A stretch of 64,000 nucleotides of DNA from Candidatus Cryptobacteroides onthequi (GTDB lineage: Bacteria; Bacteroidota; Bacteroidia; Bacteroidales; UBA932), in assembly GCA_018066125.1 (NCBI GenBank), contig JAGHSA010000004.1, positions 1 through 64,000 of the forward strand. Direction: 5' to 3'. The notes beneath the pieces are model-generated. The model saw nothing but the letters and a program-made list of their open reading frames with translations, did no database searches and was not told the origin of the DNA. Shown here piece after piece: positions 7,803-16,872 of the stretch (position 1 is its first letter; the number at the start of each line of letters is the position of its first letter). The position numbers were made by a program, and so were the translations under genes.

Positions 7803-10688
7803 TTACTTATACAATTTTACAGGTCCGATGAGTCCCATAGGTGCCGGTGCCGGATTTCTGCGGGTCACGAAGCGGTCCACGACGGCATTGTCCTTGATGG
7901 TCTTCATATAGTTGATCATGAGCGTGGTCACTTTCACCTCGACAGTGTTCTCGCCCTCCTTCACAAGGGATGAGATGTCATAAACGCGGTTGCCGAACCA
8001 CTTCACGCCGCAAGGCTGGCCGTTGACGGTGAGCTCGCACACCTCAGCCACCTTGCCGAGGTTGATGAATGCAGGCTTGCTGCTGCCGTATGCCTTGAAA
8101 GTGGTCTTGTAGGTGATGTCACCCATGAAGCCGGAATATTCAGGGATGTCCTTAAGATCCTTGAGTTCGGCCATCTCGTACTCCTTTGTCCAGTTTTCCT
8201 GAGGATGATGAAGGGTAAGTTTCCAGTTGCCGAGAGTGCGGGTGCTTGAGCCTGAGACAGGGAGCGGTGCCCACTCCGGACCTGATGACTGCCTGTTGAA
8301 CACGAAGAGATATGTCTCTGAAGGGCCGAAGGTGAAGTGCACCATGCCGTTTCTGAGAGGGAGTCTGTACCTCTTGCCGGTCGCTGCATCGTAGATCCAG
8401 CATGTCTTGCCAGCGGTCACAGACTTAGGGAAGATGATATCCGTCTCGCGGCTCTCGCTCATGTGTGCATTGACGAAGAGGAACATGTCCGACTTGTCGT
8501 CTGTCACGTAGCGGTTCTGGAGAAGGAAACGGTCCGGATTGGAGATGGTGATGGTGTGAGGGAGTGAATATTTCTCCATCACATCCTGATACCACTCGAG
8601 ATATCTGCCATCCTCCGGCTTTTCGAGGAGGATGAACCTGTCCGCATATTTCCTGAGGCTTTCCACTTCTGCCTTTATCTCGGCGTCACGGGCCTCGAAG
8701 TCCTTGAATCCAAGAGACTTCTCAGGATACTTGCCCACGCAGAACACACGGCCTCCGGCCTTGACGAACTCGGAAATCTTTGCCATGGACTCGGCGGTGA
8801 TGCCCGACACCTCGATGAGGAAGAGGTTGCCGTATTCCTTAGGTCCGTAGCAGAGCTTGCCTTTCTTCACTGTCGCATCCTTGAGGATGATCTCGGTCAC
8901 GTAATCGGCACCGCCGCCGTTCTTGTGGATGGCCTCCCAGATGAGAGAGGTGTAAGGGACGTTGAGCTGAACTGGGAACGGATCCGTAGGCACACTCATC
9001 TCACCCCACATGTCGTAGTTGGCTGGAAGGAGAGCTATGTCTGTGTACATGTCGGCGTTCTGGAGCTGGCTGCTCATGCGGGCGCGATAGTCGTTGAGCT
9101 GCTTGAAATACGGCCACCAGGTATTCTTCTCATTGTAGTACGAACCGTACTGCACCCATCCCGGGAACTTCGCCTCTGCAGGAGAGTAGTTGAAGCCATG
9201 CCATACGGAATGTGTGGTGCCGGAGATGGCGCTCATGTCGGATCCCACCTTGAGGAACTCAAGCGAGGTATTGAACACCTTGTATGTGTTGGTCATCTCT
9301 TCCGCGCTGACAAGACGCTTGCCTGTGAGATGGGCTGCGGATGAGACATATTTGTTGATCATGGTGTATCCACGGCCGCGACGGTAATCCTCGTCTCCCA
9401 TCTCCTCGCCGATGCGGTGGCGGAGCCAGTTGGTGGTCCATGATTCACCCTCAGGGATATCATAGCCGAGTGAGCTTTCAAGCGGGAAGAATCCACGGCC
9501 GTATGCCTGCGCACGTGACTTCACACCCTTCTCCCTGCACCACTGCAGGAAGGTGGCGGTGTACCTCTCATGGAGGAGTTCGGCCTTGGTGAGCTCAAAA
9601 TCGAAGCGGACGCGGTCCAGCTTGTTCTTGAACTCAGGGGTCTTGGCGGCACCATATTCGAATTTCTCCACATTTCCGAGTCGTCCGACCTGGAACATGG
9701 TCAGCGGCAGCCAAGGCATGATGTCGTAGCCGCGGCGCTTTGCGAACTCCTCGGCAAAGTCCTGTGTCCAGTTATTGCCCTCGAGTTCCATGCTGTCCAC
9801 AAAGAAAGCGCGGAGATGTCCCGAGAGAGGGCCTGTCTTTGCCTCGATGGTGTCTGCCATATGGTCGAGGTATTTCCTGACAGCCTTCGCATCCATGTGG
9901 TTGAGGATGGAACCGGCAGCTCCAGGAGCGCCGTTGATGACCTCCGCAAATGAATCGAATCTTATCAGTGCATAGACCACATGCTTGCCCTCTGGGATCT
10001 GGAGGCAGATGGTATCCCCTTCGAAACGGTCTGTGACGTCAATCACCTCGCTGATGTCGGAGATGGTGGCAGGAGAAAGCTTGAGGGAGATGAGCTCGCA
10101 TGTACGGCGCGGGTTGGTCTGCGACACACCCGGGTCCACAAGCTTGCAGAGATTGTACTTGGATGACTCCCAGACACTGCCGCCCTCGACTTCCTTTGCG
10201 TAGGTGAGCATCACTGATGCGCGCTCGTCCTTTGGAAGGGTCTCGGATCCGAAAGGCCATCCGGATCCCACGATGAGGTCACAAGTCATGCCGATTTTCT
10301 TTGCCTCGTCAAAAACGACCTGGAGCATGCCGATCCACTCGTCACTGAGCCATGTGAGTGACTTCTTCCCGAGAGCGATTTCCTCCTTGCCCGGGAATGA
10401 GATAGGGTTGATCTCGACGCCACCGATACCTGCCTCCTTGAGGAGGTGAAGCTCGCGTACGAGTTCCTCGGCTTCGACCTTGTCGCCGTTCCACCACCAG
10501 CGCACAAACGGGCGGTATCTGTTGTCAGGGTTCTGGAAGGCCTTGAAAAGGTCGTCAGATGATGTTATCTGTCCGGCAAGTCCTGCCGCAGAGGACGAGC
10601 TGAAAGTGCGTCCGGCAAGCGGAGAGGCTGCAATCGAGCTGCCAAGCACCAGCATGAAACTGTCCTTGATAAAACGTCTTCTATCCAT
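7803..10688 (-). CDS. GH106 family alpha-L-rhamnosidase with twin-arginine-like signal
   Basis: This 961-residue protein resembles GH106 rhamnosidases, large inverting enzymes that remove alpha-L-rhamnose from rhamnogalacturonans. Family-typical stretches include RPFVRWWWNGDKV near 59-71, FFVDSMELEG in the barrel, and SAEEMTN, which supply candidate catalytic acids. A beta-sandwich with a GNRVYDIS-like motif closes the C-terminus. The N-terminus begins MDRRRFIKDSF, a twin-arginine (Tat) type signal followed by a hydrophobic stretch to about residue 26. The operon's other enzymes carry ordinary Sec signals, so this one may be exported folded. It starts 12 nt after the acid phosphatase gene. 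I could not assign the two catalytic glutamates with certainty. Confidence 0.88.
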   Translation of the reverse strand: MDRRRFIKDSFMLVLGSSIAASPLAGRTFSSSSAAGLAGQITSSDDLFKAFQNPDNRYRPFVRWWWNGDKVEAEELVRELHLLKEAGIGGVEINPISFPGKEEIALGKKSLTWLSDEWIGMLQVVFDEAKKIGMTCDLIVGSGWPFGSETLPKDERASVMLTYAKEVEGGSVWESSKYNLCKLVDPGVSQTNPRRTCELISLKLSPATISDISEVIDVTDRFEGDTICLQIPEGKHVVYALIRFDSFAEVINGAPGAAGSILNHMDAKAVRKYLDHMADTIEAKTGPLSGHLRAFFVDSMELEGNNWTQDFAEEFAKRRGYDIMPWLPLTMFQVGRLGNVEKFEYGAAKTPEFKNKLDRVRFDFELTKAELLHERYTATFLQWCREKGVKSRAQAYGRGFFPLESSLGYDIPEGESWTTNWLRHRIGEEMGDEDYRRGRGYTMINKYVSSAAHLTGKRLVSAEEMTNTYKVFNTSLEFLKVGSDMSAISGTTHSVWHGFNYSPAEAKFPGWVQYGSYYNEKNTWWPYFKQLNDYRARMSSQLQNADMYTDIALLPANYDMWGEMSVPTDPFPVQLNVPYTSLIWEAIHKNGGGADYVTEIILKDATVKKGKLCYGPKEYGNLFLIEVSGITAESMAKISEFVKAGGRVFCVGKYPEKSLGFKDFEARDAEIKAEVESLRKYADRFILLEKPEDGRYLEWYQDVMEKYSLPHTITISNPDRFLLQNRYVTDDKSDMFLFVNAHMSESRETDIIFPKSVTAGKTCWIYDAATGKRYRLPLRNGMVHFTFGPSETYLFVFNRQSSGPEWAPLPVSGSSTRTLGNWKLTLHHPQENWTKEYEMAELKDLKDIPEYSGFMGDITYKTTFKAYGSSKPAFINLGKVAEVCELTVNGQPCGVKWFGNRVYDISSLVKEGENTVEVKVTTLMINYMKTIKDNAVVDRFVTRRNPAPAPMGLIGPVKLYK

Positions 10689-10700
10689 ATCGATATTCTT

Positions 10701-11981
10701 TTATAATCTTACGTTTTCGTAGTCGTATGTGTCCTGATAATATTTCTTGACATCCTCCCATCTGTAAAACGGATAGATGTCTGTCTCGACCGGAATGCCG
10801 ACCTCCACCTCGTTGTGTAGGAACTTCAGTATAACTTCTCCCGCCCTGTTGCGGAAGAACACTATCTGAACGTTGCCTGCCATAGGGGATATCTTGTGGC
10901 AGCACCATACCTTGTGGACTTCCCTTGGATCCGAAGCCTGTCCCATGCAGTCATCGAGTCTGAGAGTGGTACAGAGAGGCACGAGGTAAGCGTCATGAGA
11001 GAATCGCAGCGTGGCTCCGTGTCTGCCATTGTCTATGTAATCCTCTGCGGTGTCGAGAATCTGCTTCAAAGTGCCCAGAGACTTGCGGTACGCCATCTCT
11101 CCCGCAAGCGGGTTCGGTCCGGCGACAGTGTAGAACCATGCATTGTGTCCCTGCCACATATCAAACATCTCCTCCGGTCTGAAAAGGTCATAGAACCTGA
11201 TATCGAGCTCGGTGTTCGGCATGACCTGGGCTATGGCGAACATCCTCTTGTAGAGGTCCTTCCTGTCGACATGGCAGTCTATGAACTCCTGGCTGGAGAA
11301 CAGTGATGCCACAAACCTGTCAGGATGCTCCGTCGAGGCCCTGTAGCTGCCGAAGCCTATATCGTGCGAGGCGACATACTCGCGGTATTCCTGATTGCCG
11401 GAGTACAGATACCACTGGTCACGCACGCTTGCGTCCCTGGAAATGCAGAGACCCGGCTCAAGCTCCTTGAGCCTCTCGCAGAATACATCCATGCTGATCA
11501 TGCAGCGTGGCACCTGTGTGGACCTGGCCGTCACTTCCGCTCCTTTGGAAAAGGCCTGTCTGTAACAGGAATACATGCGCTCGGATATGCCGCGGTGCTG
11601 TCTGACACCGAGTGGTGAAAGATCGCCTTCTCTCTGCCTTGCATCTTCATACACAATCTCCAGCCTCTTGAGAGCATCCTGTCCCAGCGGGGTCAGCACC
11701 CCCGCCGAATCCGCCGACCTGAGCACCTGCACCGGAATCCTGTAATCGTCGGGATCGGCCAGCCATCTCGAGCCATGACGGGAGAAATGGCTTATGTAAA
11801 AAGGCTTGAAGCCTTTTGGAGCCCTGGTCTGGACTCCGGGAGCTTCCGGATATACAAAATAAAGCCCTGAGGTCTGCTCAGGATCGTCATACATTTCCTG
11901 CCGAGTGGTCTGGGCAGTTGCCGCTGACGAGACGGCAAGAGTCACTGTGAATGCCAGGAGGCATCTTTTCATATCAGTCAT
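10701..11981 (-). CDS. Histidine acid phosphatase (branch 2), secreted
   Basis: This protein of up to 426 residues has the phosphatase signature RHGSR at 68-72 (His69 is the phosphorylated residue) and the downstream HD pair at 329-330 (proton donor), inside RFSHDAYLVPL. That is the branch-2 arrangement of acid phosphatases, phytases and MINPP enzymes. A second in-frame ATG at 11972 (MKRCLLAF) gives a tidier signal peptide, so either start is possible. It is the promoter-proximal gene of the pectin operon. A phosphomonoesterase leading a rhamnosidase/GH28 operon is unusual; phytate or phosphorylated pectin-associated material are possible substrates, but nothing in the sequence decides this. 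Confidence 0.85.
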   Translation of the reverse strand: MTDMKRCLLAFTVTLAVSSAATAQTTRQEMYDDPEQTSGLYFVYPEAPGVQTRAPKGFKPFYISHFSRHGSRWLADPDDYRIPVQVLRSADSAGVLTPLGQDALKRLEIVYEDARQREGDLSPLGVRQHRGISERMYSCYRQAFSKGAEVTARSTQVPRCMISMDVFCERLKELEPGLCISRDASVRDQWYLYSGNQEYREYVASHDIGFGSYRASTEHPDRFVASLFSSQEFIDCHVDRKDLYKRMFAIAQVMPNTELDIRFYDLFRPEEMFDMWQGHNAWFYTVAGPNPLAGEMAYRKSLGTLKQILDTAEDYIDNGRHGATLRFSHDAYLVPLCTTLRLDDCMGQASDPREVHKVWCCHKISPMAGNVQIVFFRNRAGEVILKFLHNEVEVGIPVETDIYPFYRWEDVKKYYQDTYDYENVRL

Positions 11982-12011
11982 GTGAGTAAAGTCCTTTGGT
12001 GGCTAATCTTA

Positions 12012-12019
12012 CAAATATA
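12012..12019 (-). promoter_or_regulatory. -7 promoter box for the pectin operon
   Basis: TATATTTG on the minus strand fits the Bacteroidota -7 consensus TAnnTTTG and lies about 30 nt before the acid phosphatase start. It forms a 9-bp inverted repeat with the divergent box at 12042-12049. I see no clear -33 element. Confidence 0.65.
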
Positions 12020-12041
12020 ATATTTTTAAGCGAGTTATTGC

Positions 12042-12049
12042 TATATTTG
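12042..12049 (+). promoter_or_regulatory. -7 promoter box for the MBL-fold gene, probably leaderless
   Basis: TATATTTG fits TAnnTTTG. Only 7 nt separate it from the ATG at 12057, so the expected transcription start falls within about 3 nt of the start codon. Confidence 0.6.
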
Positions 12050-12056
12050 TCACGAC

Positions 12057-12959
12057 ATGGCAAAGGCAAGACTCACATTCCTCGGCACAGGCACATCCCA
12101 GGGCGTCCCCATCATAGGATGCGGGTGCGAAGTGTGCCGCTCGACAGATGAACGGGACAAGCGCTTCAGATCTTCTGCCCTGGTGGACTACATGGGCGTG
12201 AGGATACTCATCGATGCCGGCCCCGACTTCAGGTCTCAGATGCTGGCAGCCGGCGTGAGGCATCTTGATGCGATACTGCTGACCCACAATCACAAGGACC
12301 ACACCGGAGGTCTCGATGACGTCCGCGCGCTGAATTATATCGACAGGAGCGCAGTCGAGATATACTGCGAGGACCGTGTCCTGCACTCCCTCCAGGTCGA
12401 GTACAGCTACGCATTTGCGGAGGACAAGTATCCAGGAGCGCCGGAATGGCACGTCCACACCATCGACAGCAACCCGTTCATGGTCAGGAAAGAGCATCTG
12501 GGAGAGCTCACATGGATGCATGACGTCGGGTACGGGTACATGCAGCCTGACGGCAGCTTCGTCAAGTCCAGAGGCACCACCATAGAGCCGGCTCCCGCAT
12601 TCAGCGAAAACCCTGGTCCGGACGAGGTTCCTGTCATCCCGATCAGAGGCTTTCATGACTCCATGCCGGTGCTCGGGTTCCGATTCGGAGACATCGCGTA
12701 CATCACCGACATGAGCAGCATCCCGGAGGAGGAATTCTCCAAACTCCGCGGGCTCAGGCATCTGACTCTCAATACTGTGGGTTACAAGCGCCACCACTCG
12801 CATTTCAGTCTTGAAGAAGCCGAAGCCATTGCGGCGAAAGTGGGAGCCGAGCACACATGGCTCACCCACCTGTCCCACACTTTCCCTAGACACGAAGAGT
12901 TCTGCAGAGCGCTGCCGGACGGGATCGCGCCTGCCTATGACGGGCTCGTGATCGAATGA
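12057..12959 (+). CDS. MBL-fold phosphodiesterase, PhnP-like
   Basis: This 300-residue cytoplasmic protein has the metallo-beta-lactamase fold with the metal motif THNHKDH (His77, His79, Asp81, His82). Near the N-terminus, GTGTSQGVPIIGCGC is followed by C22, C24 and C27, the structural zinc site of the PhnP branch (phosphoribosyl cyclic phosphate phosphodiesterases and relatives). A late HLSH near 282 may complete the metal site. No other phn genes are near, so a role in phosphonate use is not supported and a general cyclic-phosphodiester activity is more likely. Its stop codon directly abuts the convergent recQ stop, with no spacer. Confidence 0.85.
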   Translation: MAKARLTFLGTGTSQGVPIIGCGCEVCRSTDERDKRFRSSALVDYMGVRILIDAGPDFRSQMLAAGVRHLDAILLTHNHKDHTGGLDDVRALNYIDRSAVEIYCEDRVLHSLQVEYSYAFAEDKYPGAPEWHVHTIDSNPFMVRKEHLGELTWMHDVGYGYMQPDGSFVKSRGTTIEPAPAFSENPGPDEVPVIPIRGFHDSMPVLGFRFGDIAYITDMSSIPEEEFSKLRGLRHLTLNTVGYKRHHSHFSLEEAEAIAAKVGAEHTWLTHLSHTFPRHEEFCRALPDGIAPAYDGLVIE

Positions 12960-14843
12960 TCACTTGCGGTAAGACGGAAGATCTCCGGCATCGATCATGG
13001 CACGGAGCTGAGTGAGATAGTCAGGGGCAAGCTCCAGCTGACGCGACTCATACGCAGCCTTGAGGTCATCGAGTGAATAGTCCCCTCCCCTTTCTTCCAC
13101 CACACGGTGCAGCCAGTCCCTGGTGGCCGCGCGGTATGCAACATTCCGGGAACGGCACACGTCACAGGTCCCGCAATCCGAAGATTCCTGCCCGAAATAG
13201 CGTATGAGGTATCTGGAGCGGCATTCATCCTGCTCCGAGGCATATTCCGTCATGGCGGCGGTGCGCTGACGGTAAGTCTCGAGAAGACGGGCGTGACGGT
13301 CAGGGGAAAGACTGACATTCCCCGGACGGAGACGGTCATGGTGCAGCACCACCACGCTGGAATGGTCCGCCGGCACATAATTGATCAGATGCTCCACGGA
13401 TATCTTGTACAGCAGCTGTCTGAGCTGCGGCACCGACACCCCGCAACGGCGCGAGACATACTCCTCATCCACAGGTACCGGGAATGAGAAGATGCCCGGA
13501 TAGCTGCGCATCAGCACCTCCAGGACATCTGACATCCTGCGGTCGGGAAGACTGGCATCGTAGAGCACATTCCTCTCCACGGTGATCTTCACACGCGTGT
13601 TGATGTCGACATCCTCCGAAAAAGTGATATGGTCCTCACGCTCAAGGTATTTGAGTGCGTAGTGGACCGATGCCCTGTTGAGGTTGAAATGGCGCGAGAA
13701 CTCCATCAGATCGAACTTCAGCTGACGCCCCATCCCGGTCTCGTACGGCACCTGATAGAATATGTGGAGCTTGTCATAGATGTCCGCAATGAACTCCAGA
13801 GAGGGGAAAGACGCCTGCTCGAGCTGGCTGAGCCTGCGCGTATCGGTACCGTTCCAGAGCAGCACCGCAAACGACCTATGCCCGTCTCGTCCCGCGCGGC
13901 CGGCTTCCTGGAAATAAGCCTCCAGGCTGTCGGGGAGATCCATGTGCACGACAAAACGCACATCCCCCTTGTCGATACCCATGCCAAAGGCATTGGTGCA
14001 CACCATCACGCGTATGCGCCCGTCTTTCCATTCGGCCTGACGCTCTGTCCTGGTCAGGGACTCCAGACCCGCATGGTAGTACGAGGCCGAGATGTCATTC
14101 GCCTTGAGAAAGGCGGCAATCTCCTCGCATCTGGCACGGTTGCGCATGTACACGATGCCGGAGCCGCCTATGCCCTGGCAGACATTGAGGAGCTGGCCGT
14201 ACTTGTCATCGGTGCGGCGGACTATGTATGAGAGGTTGGCACGCTCGAACCCGCTCTTCAGCAGAAACTTCTCACGGAAGCAGAGACGCTCCATGATATC
14301 ATCCGCGACCTTCATGGTGGCCGTGGCGGTAAGCGCGATGACAGGGGCCTTAACCACTTCGCGCAGCTCGCCTATCCTCAGATAATCCGGCCTGAAGTCA
14401 TAGCCCCACTGGGAGATGCAGTGCGCCTCGTCCACCACTATGAAAGAGATGGGCAGGATTTCACGGTATGACTTGAAAAGCTGGGTATTGAGGCGCTCCG
14501 GTGATATGTACAGGAACCTGTAGTCACCGTACGCCGCATTGTTCAGGGCAAGGTCCACCTCGCGGCGGGACATCCCGGCATGTATGGCCAGGGCCTTGAT
14601 GCCGCGGGCCTCAAGATTCTGGACCTGATCCTTCATCAGGGCTATCAGAGGGGTGATAACTATGGTGATGCCGTCACGCATCATCCCAGGTACCTGGAAA
14701 CATATCGATTTGCCGCCTCCGGTAGGCAGCAGTGCGAGCACGTCACGGCCCTCCAATGCGGCAGAGATTATCTCTTCCTGCATAGGCCTGAAGCCGTCAT
14801 AGCCCCAGTACTCCTTCAGCACATCTCTCGCGGTGATACCCAT
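12960..14843 (-). CDS. recQ: ATP-dependent DNA helicase RecQ
   Basis: RecQ unwinds DNA 3'-5' in recombination and replication repair. This 627-residue protein shows Walker A TGGGKS, the DEAH-type DEAHC box, SAT-like TATAT, and a C-terminal helicase domain with GRAGRDG. The RecQ zinc site follows (Cys-rich segment ending CGTCDVC). The winged-helix region follows, but I see no clear HRDC domain, so it is a short-form RecQ. I chose the ATG at 14843 (MGITARDVL) over a TTG extension at 14864, because the -7 promoter box at 14848-14855 would fall inside the extension. It converges with the MBL gene, end to end. Confidence 0.93.
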   Translation of the reverse strand: MGITARDVLKEYWGYDGFRPMQEEIISAALEGRDVLALLPTGGGKSICFQVPGMMRDGITIVITPLIALMKDQVQNLEARGIKALAIHAGMSRREVDLALNNAAYGDYRFLYISPERLNTQLFKSYREILPISFIVVDEAHCISQWGYDFRPDYLRIGELREVVKAPVIALTATATMKVADDIMERLCFREKFLLKSGFERANLSYIVRRTDDKYGQLLNVCQGIGGSGIVYMRNRARCEEIAAFLKANDISASYYHAGLESLTRTERQAEWKDGRIRVMVCTNAFGMGIDKGDVRFVVHMDLPDSLEAYFQEAGRAGRDGHRSFAVLLWNGTDTRRLSQLEQASFPSLEFIADIYDKLHIFYQVPYETGMGRQLKFDLMEFSRHFNLNRASVHYALKYLEREDHITFSEDVDINTRVKITVERNVLYDASLPDRRMSDVLEVLMRSYPGIFSFPVPVDEEYVSRRCGVSVPQLRQLLYKISVEHLINYVPADHSSVVVLHHDRLRPGNVSLSPDRHARLLETYRQRTAAMTEYASEQDECRSRYLIRYFGQESSDCGTCDVCRSRNVAYRAATRDWLHRVVEERGGDYSLDDLKAAYESRQLELAPDYLTQLRAMIDAGDLPSYRK

Positions 14844-14847
14844 GTAA

Positions 14848-14855
14848 CAAAAGTA
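14848..14855 (-). promoter_or_regulatory. -7 promoter box for recQ, probably leaderless
   Basis: TACTTTTG on the minus strand fits TAnnTTTG and ends 4 nt before the recQ ATG, so transcription should start at or next to the start codon. Confidence 0.6.
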
Positions 14856-14908
14856 CAAAATCAATAGGATTTTTCACCCGAAAACATGGACAAGTGCAAA
14901 AAAAATCA

Positions 14909-14916
14909 TAAATTTG
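14909..14916 (+). promoter_or_regulatory. -7 promoter box for pckA
   Basis: TAAATTTG fits TAnnTTTG. It predicts a leader of about 50 nt before the ATG at 14972. Confidence 0.6.
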
Positions 14917-14971
14917 CATGATTTATGAATCATCGGATTCGGATTTATACAAAACTAAATACACATACATT

Positions 14972-16573
14972 ATGGCAAATCTTGATTTGACTCAGTATGG
15001 CATCACCGGTTCAACCGTGATCGCCCACAATCCTTCTTACGAGGAGCTCTACGCAGAAGAGACCAAGGCCGGTCTCGAGGGTTACGAAGTAGGCAAGAAC
15101 ACAGAGCTTGACGCAGTGAACGTCATGACCGGTATCTACACCGGACGTTCTCCTAAGGACAAGTACATCGTAATGGACGAGAACTCAAAGGACACTGTAT
15201 GGTGGACAACTGAGGGATACAAGAACGACAACCACCCTATGTCACAGGAAGTATGGGCAGAGGTGAAGGAGATCGCAAAGAAGGAGCTCTGCAACAAGAA
15301 CCTCTACGTCGTTGACGCATTCTGCGGTGCAAATGCAGACACCCGCATGGCTGTCCGCTTCATCGTCGAGGTTGCATGGCAGGCACACTTCGTGAAGAAC
15401 ATGTTCATCCAGCCTACAGCTGAGGAGCTTGCGAACTTCACTCCTGATTTCATCATCTACAACGCTTCAAAGGCAAAGGTCACCAACTACGCCGAGCTCG
15501 GACTCAACTCTGAGACCTGCGTTGCATTCAACGTGACAAGCCGTGAGCAGGTGATCATCAACACATGGTACGGCGGTGAGATGAAGAAGGGTATGTTCTC
15601 TATGATGAACTACTACCTCCCTCTCAAGGGCATCGCTTCTATGCACTGCTCTGCAAACTGCGACATGAACGGCGAGAACACCGCCATCTTCTTCGGACTT
15701 TCAGGAACAGGAAAGACCACCCTTTCTACAGACCCTAAGCGCCGCCTCATCGGTGACGACGAGCACGGCTGGGACGACAACGGCGTCTTCAACTTCGAGG
15801 GCGGCTGCTACGCAAAGGTCATCGGTCTCTCCAAGGAGCATGAGCCAGACATCTACGGCGCCATCAAGCGCAATGCTCTCCTCGAGAACGTGACCGTGGC
15901 TGAGGACGGCAAGATCGACTTCAACGACAAGTCAGTCACCGAGAACACCCGCGTCTCTTACCCTATCAACCACATCAACAACATCCAGCCAGGTTCTTCA
16001 GCACCTGCAGCAAAGAATGTGATCTTCCTTTCAGCAGACGCATTCGGTGTGCTTCCTCCAGTATCAATCCTCACCCCTGAGCAGACACAGTACTACTTCC
16101 TCTCAGGCTTCACCGCTAAGCTTGCAGGTACAGAGCGCGGTATCACCGAGCCTACCCCTACATTCTCAGCATGCTTCGGACAGGCATTCCTCGAGCTTCA
16201 CCCTACAAAGTACGCTCAGGAGCTCGTGAAGAAGATGAACGTTTCTGGCGCAAAGGCATACCTCGTCAACACCGGTTGGAACGGAACAGGCAAGCGTATC
16301 TCTATCCCTGATACACGCGGTATCATCGACGCTATCCTCGACGGCTCAATCCTGAGCGCTCCTACCAAGAAGATCCCTTACTTCAACTTCGAGGTTCCTA
16401 CCCAGCTCAATGGCGTAGCATGGGGCATCCTTGACCCACGCGACACCTATCAGGATCGCAGCAAGTGGGAGGAGAAGGCCAAGGATCTTGCAGCACGTTT
16501 CATCAAGAACTTCGCTAAGTACACTACAAACGAGGCTGGCAAGGCTCTCGTAGCAGCTGGCCCACAGCTCTAG
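14972..16573 (+). CDS. pckA: Phosphoenolpyruvate carboxykinase (ATP)
   Basis: This enzyme interconverts oxaloacetate and PEP with ATP/ADP. In succinate-forming Bacteroidales it commonly runs in the PEP-carboxylating direction. The 533-residue protein has the kinase loop [11 protein letters not shown] (GTGKT at 245-249) and the following GDDEHGW metal/nucleotide motif. I chose the ATG at 14972 ([10 protein letters not shown]): it fits the family's N-terminus, and an upstream in-frame start at 14918 lies within a few bases of the -7 box. Codon use is strongly biased to AAG, GAG, CTC and ATC, as in highly expressed genes. It is monocistronic, with its own promoter and a strong terminator. Confidence 0.96.
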   Translation: MANLDLTQYGITGSTVIAHNPSYEELYAEETKAGLEGYEVGKNTELDAVNVMTGIYTGRSPKDKYIVMDENSKDTVWWTTEGYKNDNHPMSQEVWAEVKEIAKKELCNKNLYVVDAFCGANADTRMAVRFIVEVAWQAHFVKNMFIQPTAEELANFTPDFIIYNASKAKVTNYAELGLNSETCVAFNVTSREQVIINTWYGGEMKKGMFSMMNYYLPLKGIASMHCSANCDMNGENTAIFFGLSGTGKTTLSTDPKRRLIGDDEHGWDDNGVFNFEGGCYAKVIGLSKEHEPDIYGAIKRNALLENVTVAEDGKIDFNDKSVTENTRVSYPINHINNIQPGSSAPAAKNVIFLSADAFGVLPPVSILTPEQTQYYFLSGFTAKLAGTERGITEPTPTFSACFGQAFLELHPTKYAQELVKKMNVSGAKAYLVNTGWNGTGKRISIPDTRGIIDAILDGSILSAPTKKIPYFNFEVPTQLNGVAWGILDPRDTYQDRSKWEEKAKDLAARFIKNFAKYTTNEAGKALVAAGPQL

Positions 16574-16598
16574 TCTGCAGATTACATACGACATCCGG

Positions 16599-16642
16599 GA
16601 GGGTGACTTCAAGGCGGAAGCCTGGAGTCACCCTCTCTTTTT
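16599..16642 (+). terminator. Rho-independent terminator of pckA
   Basis: A 10-bp stem (16599-16608 with 16626-16635) is followed by a T-rich run, starting about 25 nt after the pckA stop. Confidence 0.85.
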
Positions 16643-16872
16643 GCCATTTCGCAGACCGACATCATAGCCACGATGCGAAAATCATAAATATCTTAGATAA
16701 TTATTCAATGATTTGATTAAGAATTTAATTATACTGCAAGCAATCAAAAAATATCTAAAACATTTCGCATTGAATAAAAAAGATGTATTTTTGGAAAATA
16801 TTTGCAATATGGGGCTCATCAGACCACATAACACACTAAATAACACTTATTAACAACCAAATCAATCATCAC
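16643..16872 (+). promoter_or_regulatory. AT-rich regulatory region upstream of the SusC/SusD operon
   Basis: This stretch holds no gene. A -7 box (TATTTTTG, 16786-16793) predicts a leader of about 75 nt. Upstream lie an 8-bp inverted repeat (16673-16680 with 16763-16770) and a directly repeated 8-mer aaatatct (16686-16693 and 16749-16756). These may be regulator binding sites. No regulator gene is adjacent, so the controlling protein is unknown. Confidence 0.45.

Noticed and set aside
12009..12893. Long minus-strand frame opposite the MBL-fold gene
   Set aside because: It mirrors the codon pattern of the real gene and shows no family motif.
14844..14864. TTG extension of recQ
   Set aside because: It overlaps the -7 promoter box and adds residues absent from RecQ proteins.
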